Positions 37,303-44,851 of a stretch of 64,000 nt of DNA are shown here, in pieces (position 1 is the stretch's first letter; every line of letters begins with the position of its first letter). The position numbers were made by a program, and so were the translations under genes. The stretch covers positions 31,069 through 95,068 of the forward strand of contig NZ_JAOCDM010000007.1 of the NCBI RefSeq assembly GCF_029840925.1, in the 5' to 3' direction. The stretch is from Pseudomonas sp. GD03858 (GTDB taxonomy: Bacteria > Pseudomonadota > Gammaproteobacteria > Pseudomonadales > Pseudomonadaceae). The notes under the pieces were generated by a model. The model was not told the origin of the DNA, did not search any database, and saw only the letters and a program-made list of their open reading frames with translations.

Positions 37303-37324
37303 TATATTCGGATATCCGAATATA
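37303..37324. promoter_or_regulatory. Candidate ArsR operator, perfect 22-bp palindrome
   Basis: TATATTCGGATATCCGAATA and two further bases form a perfect dyad centred at 37313/37314, 13 bases upstream of the arsR start. ArsR/SmtB family repressors bind AT-rich imperfect palindromes at this distance, so this is very likely the autoregulatory operator. Confidence 0.75.
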
Positions 37325-37547
37325 TGTATTTTCATATGTAACGACAACCCTGTATCGCGCTGACGTGACGGGTCGCCGGTTCCTGTCACACCCGGTAAAG
37401 CCTCGAAAGCACCGGTTACACACCTACCCGACGTGTCTTCAACCACCCAGCCATAGTTCATTTCCAGCGGTTATCCGTTCTTCCAAGCGAGGACGACGCC
37501 GCTGGTCGGCTGAGTCGAATGCAAGGGTGGATTTGGTCGGAGATATG

Positions 37548-37563
37548 TACGATGATTTTCGTA
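37548..37563. promoter_or_regulatory. Inverted repeat upstream of the MqsR-like cassette
   Basis: TACGA-TGATTT-TCGTA lies 16 bases before the start codon of the 95-residue protein and just upstream of its GGGAGGA ribosome site. The position suits an autoregulatory operator of a toxin-antitoxin operon. Binding is inferred. Confidence 0.45.
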
Positions 37564-37579
37564 ATTCCAGGGAGGAATC

Positions 37580-37867
37580 ATGCCAAAGGGCTTCAAGGCA
37601 GTCAGCTGCGCGGTCATCGCCGCGCTCGAATCCGGGAGCTACCTGCACGTGTCGCGGGGTGATATCGAAGTCAAGAACCTGCTGGCCCTCGGGGCGGTGA
37701 GCGCGGACGAGGTCATCGACATCGTCCGCGTCTGCAACGGCAGTCATTACAGCAGCCCGCATCATGCCGTGCCGGCCATCGAGGTCCACGTGCTCAAGCG
37801 CCACGGCTGGTACATCAAGTTCTATTTCATCGAGCCACGGACGTGGTTCCTCAGCGTTCACCAGTGA
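37580..37867 (+). CDS. MqsR-like putative toxin
   Basis: 95 residues with a strong ribosome site (GGGAGGA, 6 bases before ATG). Length and pattern resemble MqsR, an RNase of the RelE/BECR fold that cuts GC-containing codons: helical start, then ADEVIDIVRVCNGSHYSSPH in the position of MqsR's IxxLxxxDFYKSM stretch, and a strand-rich end EVHVLKRHGWYIKFYFIEPR with WFLSVHQ. The similarity is judged by eye and is distant. The next gene encodes a protein with a zinc-finger start like MqsA, which supports a toxin-antitoxin reading. An inverted repeat lies upstream. Confidence 0.5.
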   Translation: MPKGFKAVSCAVIAALESGSYLHVSRGDIEVKNLLALGAVSADEVIDIVRVCNGSHYSSPHHAVPAIEVHVLKRHGWYIKFYFIEPRTWFLSVHQ

Positions 37868-37878
37868 GTACCTTGACC

Positions 37879-38511
37879 ATGAAGATCCTGTTCGAAGGCG
37901 ATACCGACCAGGCCCTGTGCGAACACTGCCAGGCGCTGGTCGCCATGCACTACACCCGGCGCGACGTGCCGTTCAGCGACGGCCAGGGCGTGGCGCGAGA
38001 CATCCTGGTGGGGGTGTGCGACGGCTGCGACACCGTGGTGGCCATCCCGCCGCAATCCACGCCGGCGATCCGCGAGGCGCGCAAGCAGCAGCTCAAGTCC
38101 ATCGAAGCCCGGCTGCCGGCGGTCTATCTTGACGTGCTGGACGCCGCGATGCATGCGGTCAGCAGCGAGGCGGGGGCGCACCTGCGCAAGCTGTTCCTTG
38201 CCCATTACTTCCAATGGCTGGTGCAGGCTCGCCAAGGCGAGGGACTGCAGCCGGCCCACGAATCCTTCATGCGGGCCCTCGAGACGCAGCGGAGCCAGCG
38301 GGGCCTGCCGGCATCGGCGGCGACCCGGCGACTGTCGATGAAGGTCAACCCGCACATGGCCGAGGACTTCCTGGCATTGCTGCGGCAAACCCACATGAGC
38401 CAGACCGAGCTGCTCAAGGCGGTGATCGCTCGGATCCAGGCGGATGTGCTCGAGGCACGCGACCCGCAGGTGATCGACGCGTTGCAGCGGTTGGCGCGGG
38501 TGGCGGGATAG
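37879..38511 (+). CDS. MqsA-like zinc-finger putative antitoxin with unusual C-terminus
   Basis: 210 residues from ATG 37879; a GTG at 37864 overlapping the previous stop would add five. Residues 1-60 carry two CxxC pairs (CEHCQAL and CDGCDTV) with VPFSDGQGVARDILVGV between them, close to the MqsA/YgiT zinc finger. The remainder is helical, with a motif KVNPHMAEDFLALLRQTHMS near residue 154 and no clear XRE helix-turn-helix where canonical MqsA has one. It begins 11 bases after the putative toxin gene, so the order is toxin first, as in mqsRA. Confidence 0.5.
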   Translation: MKILFEGDTDQALCEHCQALVAMHYTRRDVPFSDGQGVARDILVGVCDGCDTVVAIPPQSTPAIREARKQQLKSIEARLPAVYLDVLDAAMHAVSSEAGAHLRKLFLAHYFQWLVQARQGEGLQPAHESFMRALETQRSQRGLPASAATRRLSMKVNPHMAEDFLALLRQTHMSQTELLKAVIARIQADVLEARDPQVIDALQRLARVAG

Positions 38512-38639
38512 AGGATTGAGCGGCGCATGCTTCGGTGGATCGGCATCAGTTGAGCTTATGTAGCGTAAGGAGATATCACTTTTCCTCAACGGGCGCGGCA
38601 GTCAGCATGGGGGCCTTTTCCGCTTGTGCGAGATGTCCG

Positions 38640-39326
38640 ATGCTACTTGCAATGCCTTCCATCGACCCTGCGATCAAAGCTCTAGCCCCTGGTTTTCGGG
38701 CACTGAGCATCACGGTGCAGGCTGCGCCGATCCGTCATCCTGAAGTCGCCAGTCAGGCCCTGGCCAGTGCTTGCCAGGCGGTGCTGGCCGGGCAGCCGGC
38801 CTGGGCGCCAGCCCATCTGCAGGCCTGGGCCGACGTATTCAGCGGCTTTGGCGCCAAGCCCCAGCGCACGCCTTGCTCCGCGCAAGCCTTGCGCAAGCGG
38901 GTGTTGCGCGATGGCCTGTTGCCGGCCATCGACCCGGTGGTGGACCTGTACAACGCCATCAGCCTGGCGTACGCGATCCCGGTCGGAGGCGAGAACCTGG
39001 AGGCCTACGTGGGTGCGCCGCGGTTGGTGGTCGCCGAAGGTAGCGAGCAGTTCGATACCTTCAAGGATGGCGCGTTGATCCATGAGGCACCGCTGGCCGG
39101 GGAGGTGGTGTGGCGTGATGAGGTGGGCGTCACCTGCCGGCGCTGGAACTGGCGCCAGGGTGTGCGTACGCGGCTGGATGCCCAGGCGCGGCAGATGTGG
39201 TTCGTGCTCGAGAGCCTGCCGGCGATGCCGCCAGCGGCTTTGCAGGAGGCGGGTGGGCGTTTGGCCGAAGACCTGGCGCGGATGATGCCGGGGGCGCTTG
39301 TCGAGCAGCGCGCGTTGGCGGTCTAG
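38640..39326 (+). CDS. B3/B4 tRNA-binding domain protein
   Basis: 228 residues from ATG 38640; ATG 38652 is equally possible. The protein matches the stand-alone B3/B4 domain also found in the phenylalanyl-tRNA synthetase beta subunit: KRVLRDGLLPAIDPVVDLYN near residue 87, SLAYAIPVGGENLEAY near 110, and EVVWRDEVGVTCRRWNWRQG near 155. Free-standing members are thought to edit misacylated tRNA or bind amino acids; the substrate here is unknown. It is not in an obvious operon and lies ahead of the formate dehydrogenase leader. Confidence 0.8.
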   Translation: MLLAMPSIDPAIKALAPGFRALSITVQAAPIRHPEVASQALASACQAVLAGQPAWAPAHLQAWADVFSGFGAKPQRTPCSAQALRKRVLRDGLLPAIDPVVDLYNAISLAYAIPVGGENLEAYVGAPRLVVAEGSEQFDTFKDGALIHEAPLAGEVVWRDEVGVTCRRWNWRQGVRTRLDAQARQMWFVLESLPAMPPAALQEAGGRLAEDLARMMPGALVEQRALAV

Positions 39327-39422
39327 GCGCTCATTGTCCCGGTCGGCGATGGTCGGTTTCAGGACGCGCCGGGTCGTCCGTGCGCAACCCTCTCGCGCAA
39401 TAGCTGCCATGCTCTGAGGATG

Positions 39423-39569
39423 CCCGTGGACCGAGCGCAGCTAGACGCATGGCCACGGACAAGGAGGGTGCCTGGCCTGCCGCCACCGTGACCGGGCCGG
39501 GGCACCGCAGCTGAACACCGCCGGACAGCCGCCCGCGATTCGGGCCGCCCCGGGATGCCGAGGTCCGCT
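39423..39569 (+). promoter_or_regulatory. Structured leader of the formate dehydrogenase operon
   Basis: The 147 bases before fdsG contain three strong hairpins: CCGTGG (39424-39429) with CCACGG (39453-39458); GGTGCC-T-GGCC (39467-39477) with GGCC-GG-GGCACC (39495-39506); and GCCCG (39531-39535) with CGGGC (39541-39545). The arrangement suggests an RNA element controlling fdsGBAD. A molybdenum-cofactor sensing RNA would fit the Mo enzyme encoded downstream, but I cannot match it to the known Moco motif by eye. Confidence 0.4.
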
Positions 39570-39571
39570 GT

Positions 39572-40057
39572 ATGCCTGATGACTTGAACCACCTGCCGTT
39601 GATCAAGCGCGTCCTTGCCCGTGAGCAGGACACTCCCGGTGCCCTGTTGCCGATCCTGCACGCCATCCAGGCCGGCGCCGGCTACATTCCCGAGATGGCC
39701 GTCGCCGAAATTGCCCATGCCCTGAACCTCAGCCTGGCCGAGGTGCGTGGGGTGATCAGCTTCTACCACGATTTTCGTACCACGCCACCGGCCCGCCACA
39801 GCCTGCGCCTGTGTCGCGCTGAATCCTGCCAGAGCCGTGGCGCCGAGGCGTTGGCTGCGCAGCTGCGCGAAGAACTGGGGTTGAGCGATCACGGTAGCAC
39901 CGAAGACGGTGCGCTCGATGTGCGCCCGGTCTATTGCCTGGGCGCCTGCGCCTGCTCGCCGGCACTCGAACTCGATGGCCAACTGTACGCCCGGATCACC
40001 CCCGAACGCCTGCGAGCGCTGGTGGCCGGCTGCCGCACGGAGGCCAAGGCATGCTGA
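39572..40057 (+). CDS. fdsG: NAD-dependent formate dehydrogenase gamma subunit
   Basis: 161 residues, NuoE-like. It holds a [2Fe-2S] cluster that passes electrons inside the soluble formate dehydrogenase complex. The four cysteine ligands are in LCRAESCQSRGAEA near residue 77 and YCLGACACSPALEL near residue 118. The N-terminal helical region with LLPILHAIQAGAGYIPEMAV is typical. GAGG lies 10 bases before ATG 39572. The stop overlaps the fdsB start by 7 bases, and the operon order gamma-beta-alpha-delta matches other bacteria. Confidence 0.94.
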   Translation: MPDDLNHLPLIKRVLAREQDTPGALLPILHAIQAGAGYIPEMAVAEIAHALNLSLAEVRGVISFYHDFRTTPPARHSLRLCRAESCQSRGAEALAAQLREELGLSDHGSTEDGALDVRPVYCLGACACSPALELDGQLYARITPERLRALVAGCRTEAKAC

Positions 40058-41595
40058 ACTTGTGCATTTCCTGCGATTCGCTGGCCCGCGCGGTCGGCGC
40101 CGATCAGGTGGCCGAGGCGTTGGCCCGGGAAGCCGAGCAGCGGCGCTTGCCGCTGCGCATCAAGCGCACCAGTGCCCGCGGCCTGTACTGGCTGGAGCCG
40201 TTGCTGGAGCTGGAAACCGCGCAGGGCCGCCTGGGCTTTGGGCCGGTGATGCCCGAGGACGTGCCCGGCTTGCTCGATGCCCTGGTGGCCGAGCCGGGTG
40301 CCCACCCCCTGGCGCTGGGGCCGGTAGAGCAGATTCCCTACCTGAAGACCCAGCAGCGCCTGCTGTTCGCCCGCGCGGGCGTCACCCGGCCACTGTCGCT
40401 GGATGACTACCACGCCTACGGCGGCTTCGAGGGCCTGCGCCAAGCCACATTGCTCGATGGCGACGAGGTGGTCGCCGCCGTGCTCGATTCCGGCCTGCGC
40501 GGTCGTGGCGGCGCGGCCTTCCCGGCGGGCATCAAGTGGCGCACCGTACGCCAGGCACAGGCCGGACAGAAATACGTGGTGTGCAACGCCGACGAAGGCG
40601 ACTCCGGCACTTTCGCCGATCGCATGCTGATGGAGGGCGACCCGTTCCTGCTGATCGAAGGCATGATCATCGCCGGCCTCGCGGTGGGGGCCAGCAAGGG
40701 CTACATCTATGTGCGCTCGGAGTACCCGGACGCCGTTCGTACCTTGAACGAAGCCATCCTGCTGGCGCGCGAGGCGGGTTACCTGGATGTCGCCGGCAGC
40801 GGCGTGGCTTTCGATCTGCAGGTGCGGGTGGGCGCCGGGGCCTATATCTGCGGCGAGGAAACCGCGTTGCTCGAATCGCTCGAGGGCAAGCGTGGAATCG
40901 TCCGCGCCAAGCCGCCGTTGCCCGCGCTCGAAGGCCTGTTCGGCCAGCCGACCCTGGTGCACAACGTGCTCACCCTGGCGTCGGTGCCGATCATCCTGGC
41001 CAAGGGCGCGGCGTTCTACCGCGACTTCGGCATGGGCCGCTCGCTGGGCACCTTGCCGTTCCAGCTGGCCGGCAATGTCCGTCATGGCGGGCTGGTGGAG
41101 CGGGCCTTCGGCCTGACCCTGCGCGAGCTGGTGGAAGGCTACGGGGGCGGCACCGCCAGCGGCCGGCCGATCAAGGCGGTGCAGGTTGGTGGCCCTCTGG
41201 GGGCCTGGGTACCGCCCGAGCAATTCGATACACCGCTGGACTACGAGGCCTTCGCCGCCCTGGGCGCGATGCTTGGCCACGGCGGTGTGGTACTGGCTGA
41301 CGACACCCTGAACATGGCCGGCATGGCCCGCTTCGCCCTGCAGTTCTGTGCCGAGGAGTCCTGCGGCAAGTGCACCCCGTGCCGAATCGGTTCGACTCGT
41401 GGCGTGGAGGTGGTCGACCGGCTGATCGCCAGCACCGACCCGGCCTACCGCGAAAGCCAGGCCGGCCTGCTGCGCGATTTGTGCGACACCATGCAGTACG
41501 GCTCGTTGTGCGCCATGGGCGGGATGACCCCGTACCCCGTGGTCAGCGCCCTCAAGCACTTCCCCGCCGATTTCGGCCTGGAGGCCGCGCAATGA
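40051..41595 (+). CDS. fdsB: NAD-dependent formate dehydrogenase beta subunit
   Basis: 514 residues, NuoF-like, carrying the NAD and FMN sites where electrons from formate reach NAD+. The start ATG 40051 overlaps fdsG; a longer in-frame start reads deep into fdsG. The first 100 residues have a thioredoxin-like fold. NADH-binding LRGRGGAAFPAGIKW is near residue 150, FMN-binding NADEGDSGTFADRMLMEGDP near 178, and the 4Fe-4S site ESCGKCTPCRIGSTRG near 436. The stop overlaps the fdsA start (ATGA). Confidence 0.95.
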   Translation: MLNLCISCDSLARAVGADQVAEALAREAEQRRLPLRIKRTSARGLYWLEPLLELETAQGRLGFGPVMPEDVPGLLDALVAEPGAHPLALGPVEQIPYLKTQQRLLFARAGVTRPLSLDDYHAYGGFEGLRQATLLDGDEVVAAVLDSGLRGRGGAAFPAGIKWRTVRQAQAGQKYVVCNADEGDSGTFADRMLMEGDPFLLIEGMIIAGLAVGASKGYIYVRSEYPDAVRTLNEAILLAREAGYLDVAGSGVAFDLQVRVGAGAYICGEETALLESLEGKRGIVRAKPPLPALEGLFGQPTLVHNVLTLASVPIILAKGAAFYRDFGMGRSLGTLPFQLAGNVRHGGLVERAFGLTLRELVEGYGGGTASGRPIKAVQVGGPLGAWVPPEQFDTPLDYEAFAALGAMLGHGGVVLADDTLNMAGMARFALQFCAEESCGKCTPCRIGSTRGVEVVDRLIASTDPAYRESQAGLLRDLCDTMQYGSLCAMGGMTPYPVVSALKHFPADFGLEAAQ

Positions 41596-44468
41596 TCAAC
41601 TACTTCGATCCCCGTAGCGATATCGACCTGGGCACGCCTGAGCGAGTCGGCGATGTGCAGGTGAGCCTGCTCATCGATGGCCGCTCGATCAGCGTGCCCG
41701 CTGGCACCTCGGTGATGCGCGCCGCCGCCTTGCTCGGCACCAGCATTCCCAAACTGTGCGCCACCGACAGTCTCGAAGCCTTCGGCTCCTGTCGCATGTG
41801 CATGGTCGAGATCGATGGCATGCGCGGCTACCCGGCTTCATGCACCACGCCGGTCAGCGAGGGCATGGTGGTACGCACGCAGACGCCGCGCCTGGCCGAC
41901 CTGCGGCGCAACGTGATGGAGCTTTACATCTCCGACCATCCACTGGACTGCCTGACCTGCTCGGCCAATGGCAACTGCGAGCTGCAGACCGTCGCCGGCC
42001 AGGTCGGCCTGCGTGAGGTGCGCTATGGCTACGAGGGTGACAACCACCTGGGCGAAACCAAGGACGTCTCCAACCCGTACTTCGACTACGAGCCGAGCAA
42101 GTGCATCGTCTGCAGCCGCTGCGTCCGGGCGTGCGAAGAGATTCAAGGTACCTTCGCCCTGACCATCACTGGGCGCGGTTTCGATTCGCGGGTAGCGGCG
42201 GCTGGGGGCGACGACTTCCTCAGCTCCGAATGCGTGTCTTGCGGCGCCTGCGTGCAGGCCTGTCCTACCGCCACCTTGAGCGAGAAGAGCCTGGTCCAGC
42301 TCGGTCAGCCCGAACGGGCGGTGATCACGACCTGCGCCTACTGTGGCGTGGGCTGTTCGTTCCGTGCCGAAATGAAGGGCGATCAGCTGGTGCGCATGGT
42401 CCCGGACAAGCAGGGCGGCGCCAACCATGGCCATGCCTGCGTCAAGGGCCGGTTCGCGTGGGGTTATGCGACGCACCCGGACCGCATCACCAGGCCGATG
42501 ATCCGCAAGCGCCTTGAAGACCCCTGGCAAGAGGTCAGCTGGGACGAGGCTGTCACCTATGCCGCCAGCGAGTTCCGGCGTATCCAGCTCAAGTACGGGC
42601 GTGATTCGATCGGTGGCATCACCTCCAGCCGCTGCACCAACGAAGAGGCGTACCTGGTACAGAAGCTGGTGCGCACAGCGTTTGGCAACAACAACGTCGA
42701 CACCTGTGCGCGGGTCTGTCATTCACCGACCGGCTATGGCCTCAAGCAGACCTTGGGCGAGTCAGCCGGCACCCAGAGCTTCGACTCGGTGATGCAGGCC
42801 GACGTGGTCCTGGTGATCGGCGCCAACCCCACCGATGCGCACCCGGTGTTCGGTTCGCAGCTCAAGCGCCGCCTGCGCCAGGGCGCCCGGCTGATCGTCA
42901 TCGACCCACGGCGCATCGACCTGGTCGATTCGCCCCATGCCCGCGCCGAGCTGCACCTGCAGCTGCGTCCAGGGACCAACGTGGCGATGCTCAACGCCCT
43001 GGCCCATGTGATCGTCACCGAGGGCCTGCTCGACCAGCGCTTCGTCGACGCCCGCTGCGAGCCCGAGGATTTCGCCCGCTGGCGCGATTTCGTCGCCCAG
43101 CCCGACAACGCGCCCGAGGTGCTAGGCCCGGTGTGCGGTGTGCCTGCCGAACAGATCCGCGCCGCCGCCCGGCTGTACGCCACCGGCGGCAACGCGGCGA
43201 TCTACTACGGCCTGGGCGTCACCGAGCACAGCCAGGGCAGCACGGCGGTGATGGGTATCGCCAACCTGGCCATGGCCACCGGCAACATCGGCCGTGAAGG
43301 CGTGGGGGTGAACCCGCTGCGCGGGCAGAACAACGTGCAGGGCTCCTGCGACATGGGCTCTTTCCCCCACGAGTTGCCCGGCTACCGGCATATCTCCAAC
43401 GAAAGCGTGCGCGCCGAGTTCGAACAGGCCTGGGGTGTGACCCTGCAACCCGACCCGGGCTTGCGCATCCCCAACATGTTCGAAGCCGCGCTGGACGGCA
43501 GTTTCAAGGCGCTGTACTGCCAGGGCGAGGACATCGCCCAGAGCGACCCCAACACCCAGCACGTCACCGCCGCCTTGCTGGCGATGGAATGCGTGGTGGT
43601 GCAGGACATCTTCCTCAACGAGACGGCCAAGTTCGCCCATGTGTTCCTGCCGGGCAGCTCGTTCCTGGAGAAGGACGGCACCTTCACCAACGCCGAGCGG
43701 CGCATCTCGCGGGTACGCAAGGTCATGGAGCCGCTGGCCGGCAAGGCCGACTGGGAGGCCACCGTGGCGCTGGCCAAGGCATTGGGCTACCCCATGGACT
43801 ATCGGCATCCCTCGCAGATCATGGATGAGATCGCCCGCCTGACCCCGAGCTTCCGTCGGGTCAGCTATGCCGAACTCGACCGCCATGGCAGCCTGCAGTG
43901 GCCGTGCAACGACAGCGCGCCCGATGGCACGCCGACCATGCACATCGACCAGTTCGTGCGCGGCAAGGGGCGCTTCATGCTCACCGGCTACGTGCCCACC
44001 GACGAGAAGGTCAACAGCCGCTATCCGCTGCTGCTGACCACCGGGCGCATCCTCAGCCAGTACAACGTCGGCGCCCAGACCCGGCGCACCGGCAACGTCG
44101 CCTGGCATGACGAGGACCGTCTGGAGATCCACCCCAGCGATGCCGAAGGACGGGGCATCGTCGACGGCGACTGGGTCGGCATCGGCAGTCGCTCCGGGCA
44201 GAGCGTGCTGCGCGCCAAGGTCAGTGGCCGGGTGGCGCCGGGCGTGGTGTACACCACCTTCCACTTCCCCGAGTCGGGGGCCAACGTGATCACCACCGAC
44301 AACTCCGACTGGGCCACCAACTGCCCGGAATACAAGGTCACCGCGGTGGAGGTGGTGAAGGTGTTCCAGCCGTCGGAGTGGCAGCGGCGCTACCAGCGCT
44401 TCAGTGATGAACAACAGCGGCTGCTCAGCGAGCGTCGTCAGGCGGAAAAGGCGCAGGTGCATCGATGA
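41592..44468 (+). CDS. fdsA: NAD-dependent formate dehydrogenase alpha (catalytic Mo) subunit
   Basis: 958 residues. It oxidises formate to CO2 at a molybdenum bis-pyranopterin centre. In order: N-terminal [2Fe-2S] domain (GSCRMCMVEIDGMRGYP near 62), His/Cys cluster (CLTCSANGNCELQ near 118), two ferredoxin clusters (CIVCSRCVRACEEIQG near 172 and CVSCGACVQACPTATL near 216), the catalytic-domain 4Fe-4S site (CAYCGVGCSF near 250), and the Mo-ligand Cys in CARVCHSPTGYGL near 380. The C-terminal MopterinDH domain begins near residue 805 with YPLLLTTGRILSQYN. The ATG overlaps the fdsB stop by four bases, and the stop overlaps fdsD in the same way. Confidence 0.97.
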   Translation: MINYFDPRSDIDLGTPERVGDVQVSLLIDGRSISVPAGTSVMRAAALLGTSIPKLCATDSLEAFGSCRMCMVEIDGMRGYPASCTTPVSEGMVVRTQTPRLADLRRNVMELYISDHPLDCLTCSANGNCELQTVAGQVGLREVRYGYEGDNHLGETKDVSNPYFDYEPSKCIVCSRCVRACEEIQGTFALTITGRGFDSRVAAAGGDDFLSSECVSCGACVQACPTATLSEKSLVQLGQPERAVITTCAYCGVGCSFRAEMKGDQLVRMVPDKQGGANHGHACVKGRFAWGYATHPDRITRPMIRKRLEDPWQEVSWDEAVTYAASEFRRIQLKYGRDSIGGITSSRCTNEEAYLVQKLVRTAFGNNNVDTCARVCHSPTGYGLKQTLGESAGTQSFDSVMQADVVLVIGANPTDAHPVFGSQLKRRLRQGARLIVIDPRRIDLVDSPHARAELHLQLRPGTNVAMLNALAHVIVTEGLLDQRFVDARCEPEDFARWRDFVAQPDNAPEVLGPVCGVPAEQIRAAARLYATGGNAAIYYGLGVTEHSQGSTAVMGIANLAMATGNIGREGVGVNPLRGQNNVQGSCDMGSFPHELPGYRHISNESVRAEFEQAWGVTLQPDPGLRIPNMFEAALDGSFKALYCQGEDIAQSDPNTQHVTAALLAMECVVVQDIFLNETAKFAHVFLPGSSFLEKDGTFTNAERRISRVRKVMEPLAGKADWEATVALAKALGYPMDYRHPSQIMDEIARLTPSFRRVSYAELDRHGSLQWPCNDSAPDGTPTMHIDQFVRGKGRFMLTGYVPTDEKVNSRYPLLLTTGRILSQYNVGAQTRRTGNVAWHDEDRLEIHPSDAEGRGIVDGDWVGIGSRSGQSVLRAKVSGRVAPGVVYTTFHFPESGANVITTDNSDWATNCPEYKVTAVEVVKVFQPSEWQRRYQRFSDEQQRLLSERRQAEKAQVHR

Positions 44469-44668
44469 GCAACGACAACCTGGTCAAGATGGCCAACCAG
44501 ATCGCCCACTACTTCGACAGCGAGCCGGACCGGGAAAAGGCGGTGCAGGGGGTGCGCCTGCACCTGCAGAACTTCTGGACGCCGGCCATGCGCCGGCAAC
44601 TGGGGGCGTGGGTCGAGGCCCATGGGGGAGAGGGGCTGGATTCGAAGGTACGGGAGGCGTTGACTTAG
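44465..44668 (+). CDS. fdsD: Formate dehydrogenase delta subunit
   Basis: 67 residues, starting MSNDNLVKMANQIAHYFDSE and ending in a helix with WTPAMRRQLGAWVEAHGGEG, the FdsD family pattern. Small subunit of the soluble NAD-linked formate dehydrogenase, needed for full activity or stability in relatives. Its start overlaps the fdsA stop by four bases. It closes the operon; a REP pair follows. Confidence 0.93.
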   Translation: MSNDNLVKMANQIAHYFDSEPDREKAVQGVRLHLQNFWTPAMRRQLGAWVEAHGGEGLDSKVREALT

Positions 44669-44684
44669 ATCACCGTGCCGGCCC

Positions 44685-44752
44685 TTTCGCGGGCAAGCCC
44701 GCTCCTGCAGGTTGATCGATACCGCAGCCTGTGGGAGCGGGTTTACCCGCGA
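44685..44752. repeat. REP pair in inverted orientation
   Basis: TTTCGCGGGCAAGCCCGCTC and following bases (44685-44710) face CTGTGGGAGCGGGTTTACCC and following bases (44729-44752). It is the first REP after the 18-kb REP-free stretch. Confidence 0.9.
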
Positions 44753-44851
44753 ACAGGGCGGCACAAGCTGAAGATGAAATGTCCGTCATGTTCGTGAGGC
44801 TATTCTCAAGCCGATGCTACGCTCGCGAAAACACTGTCACGGAATCCCACC

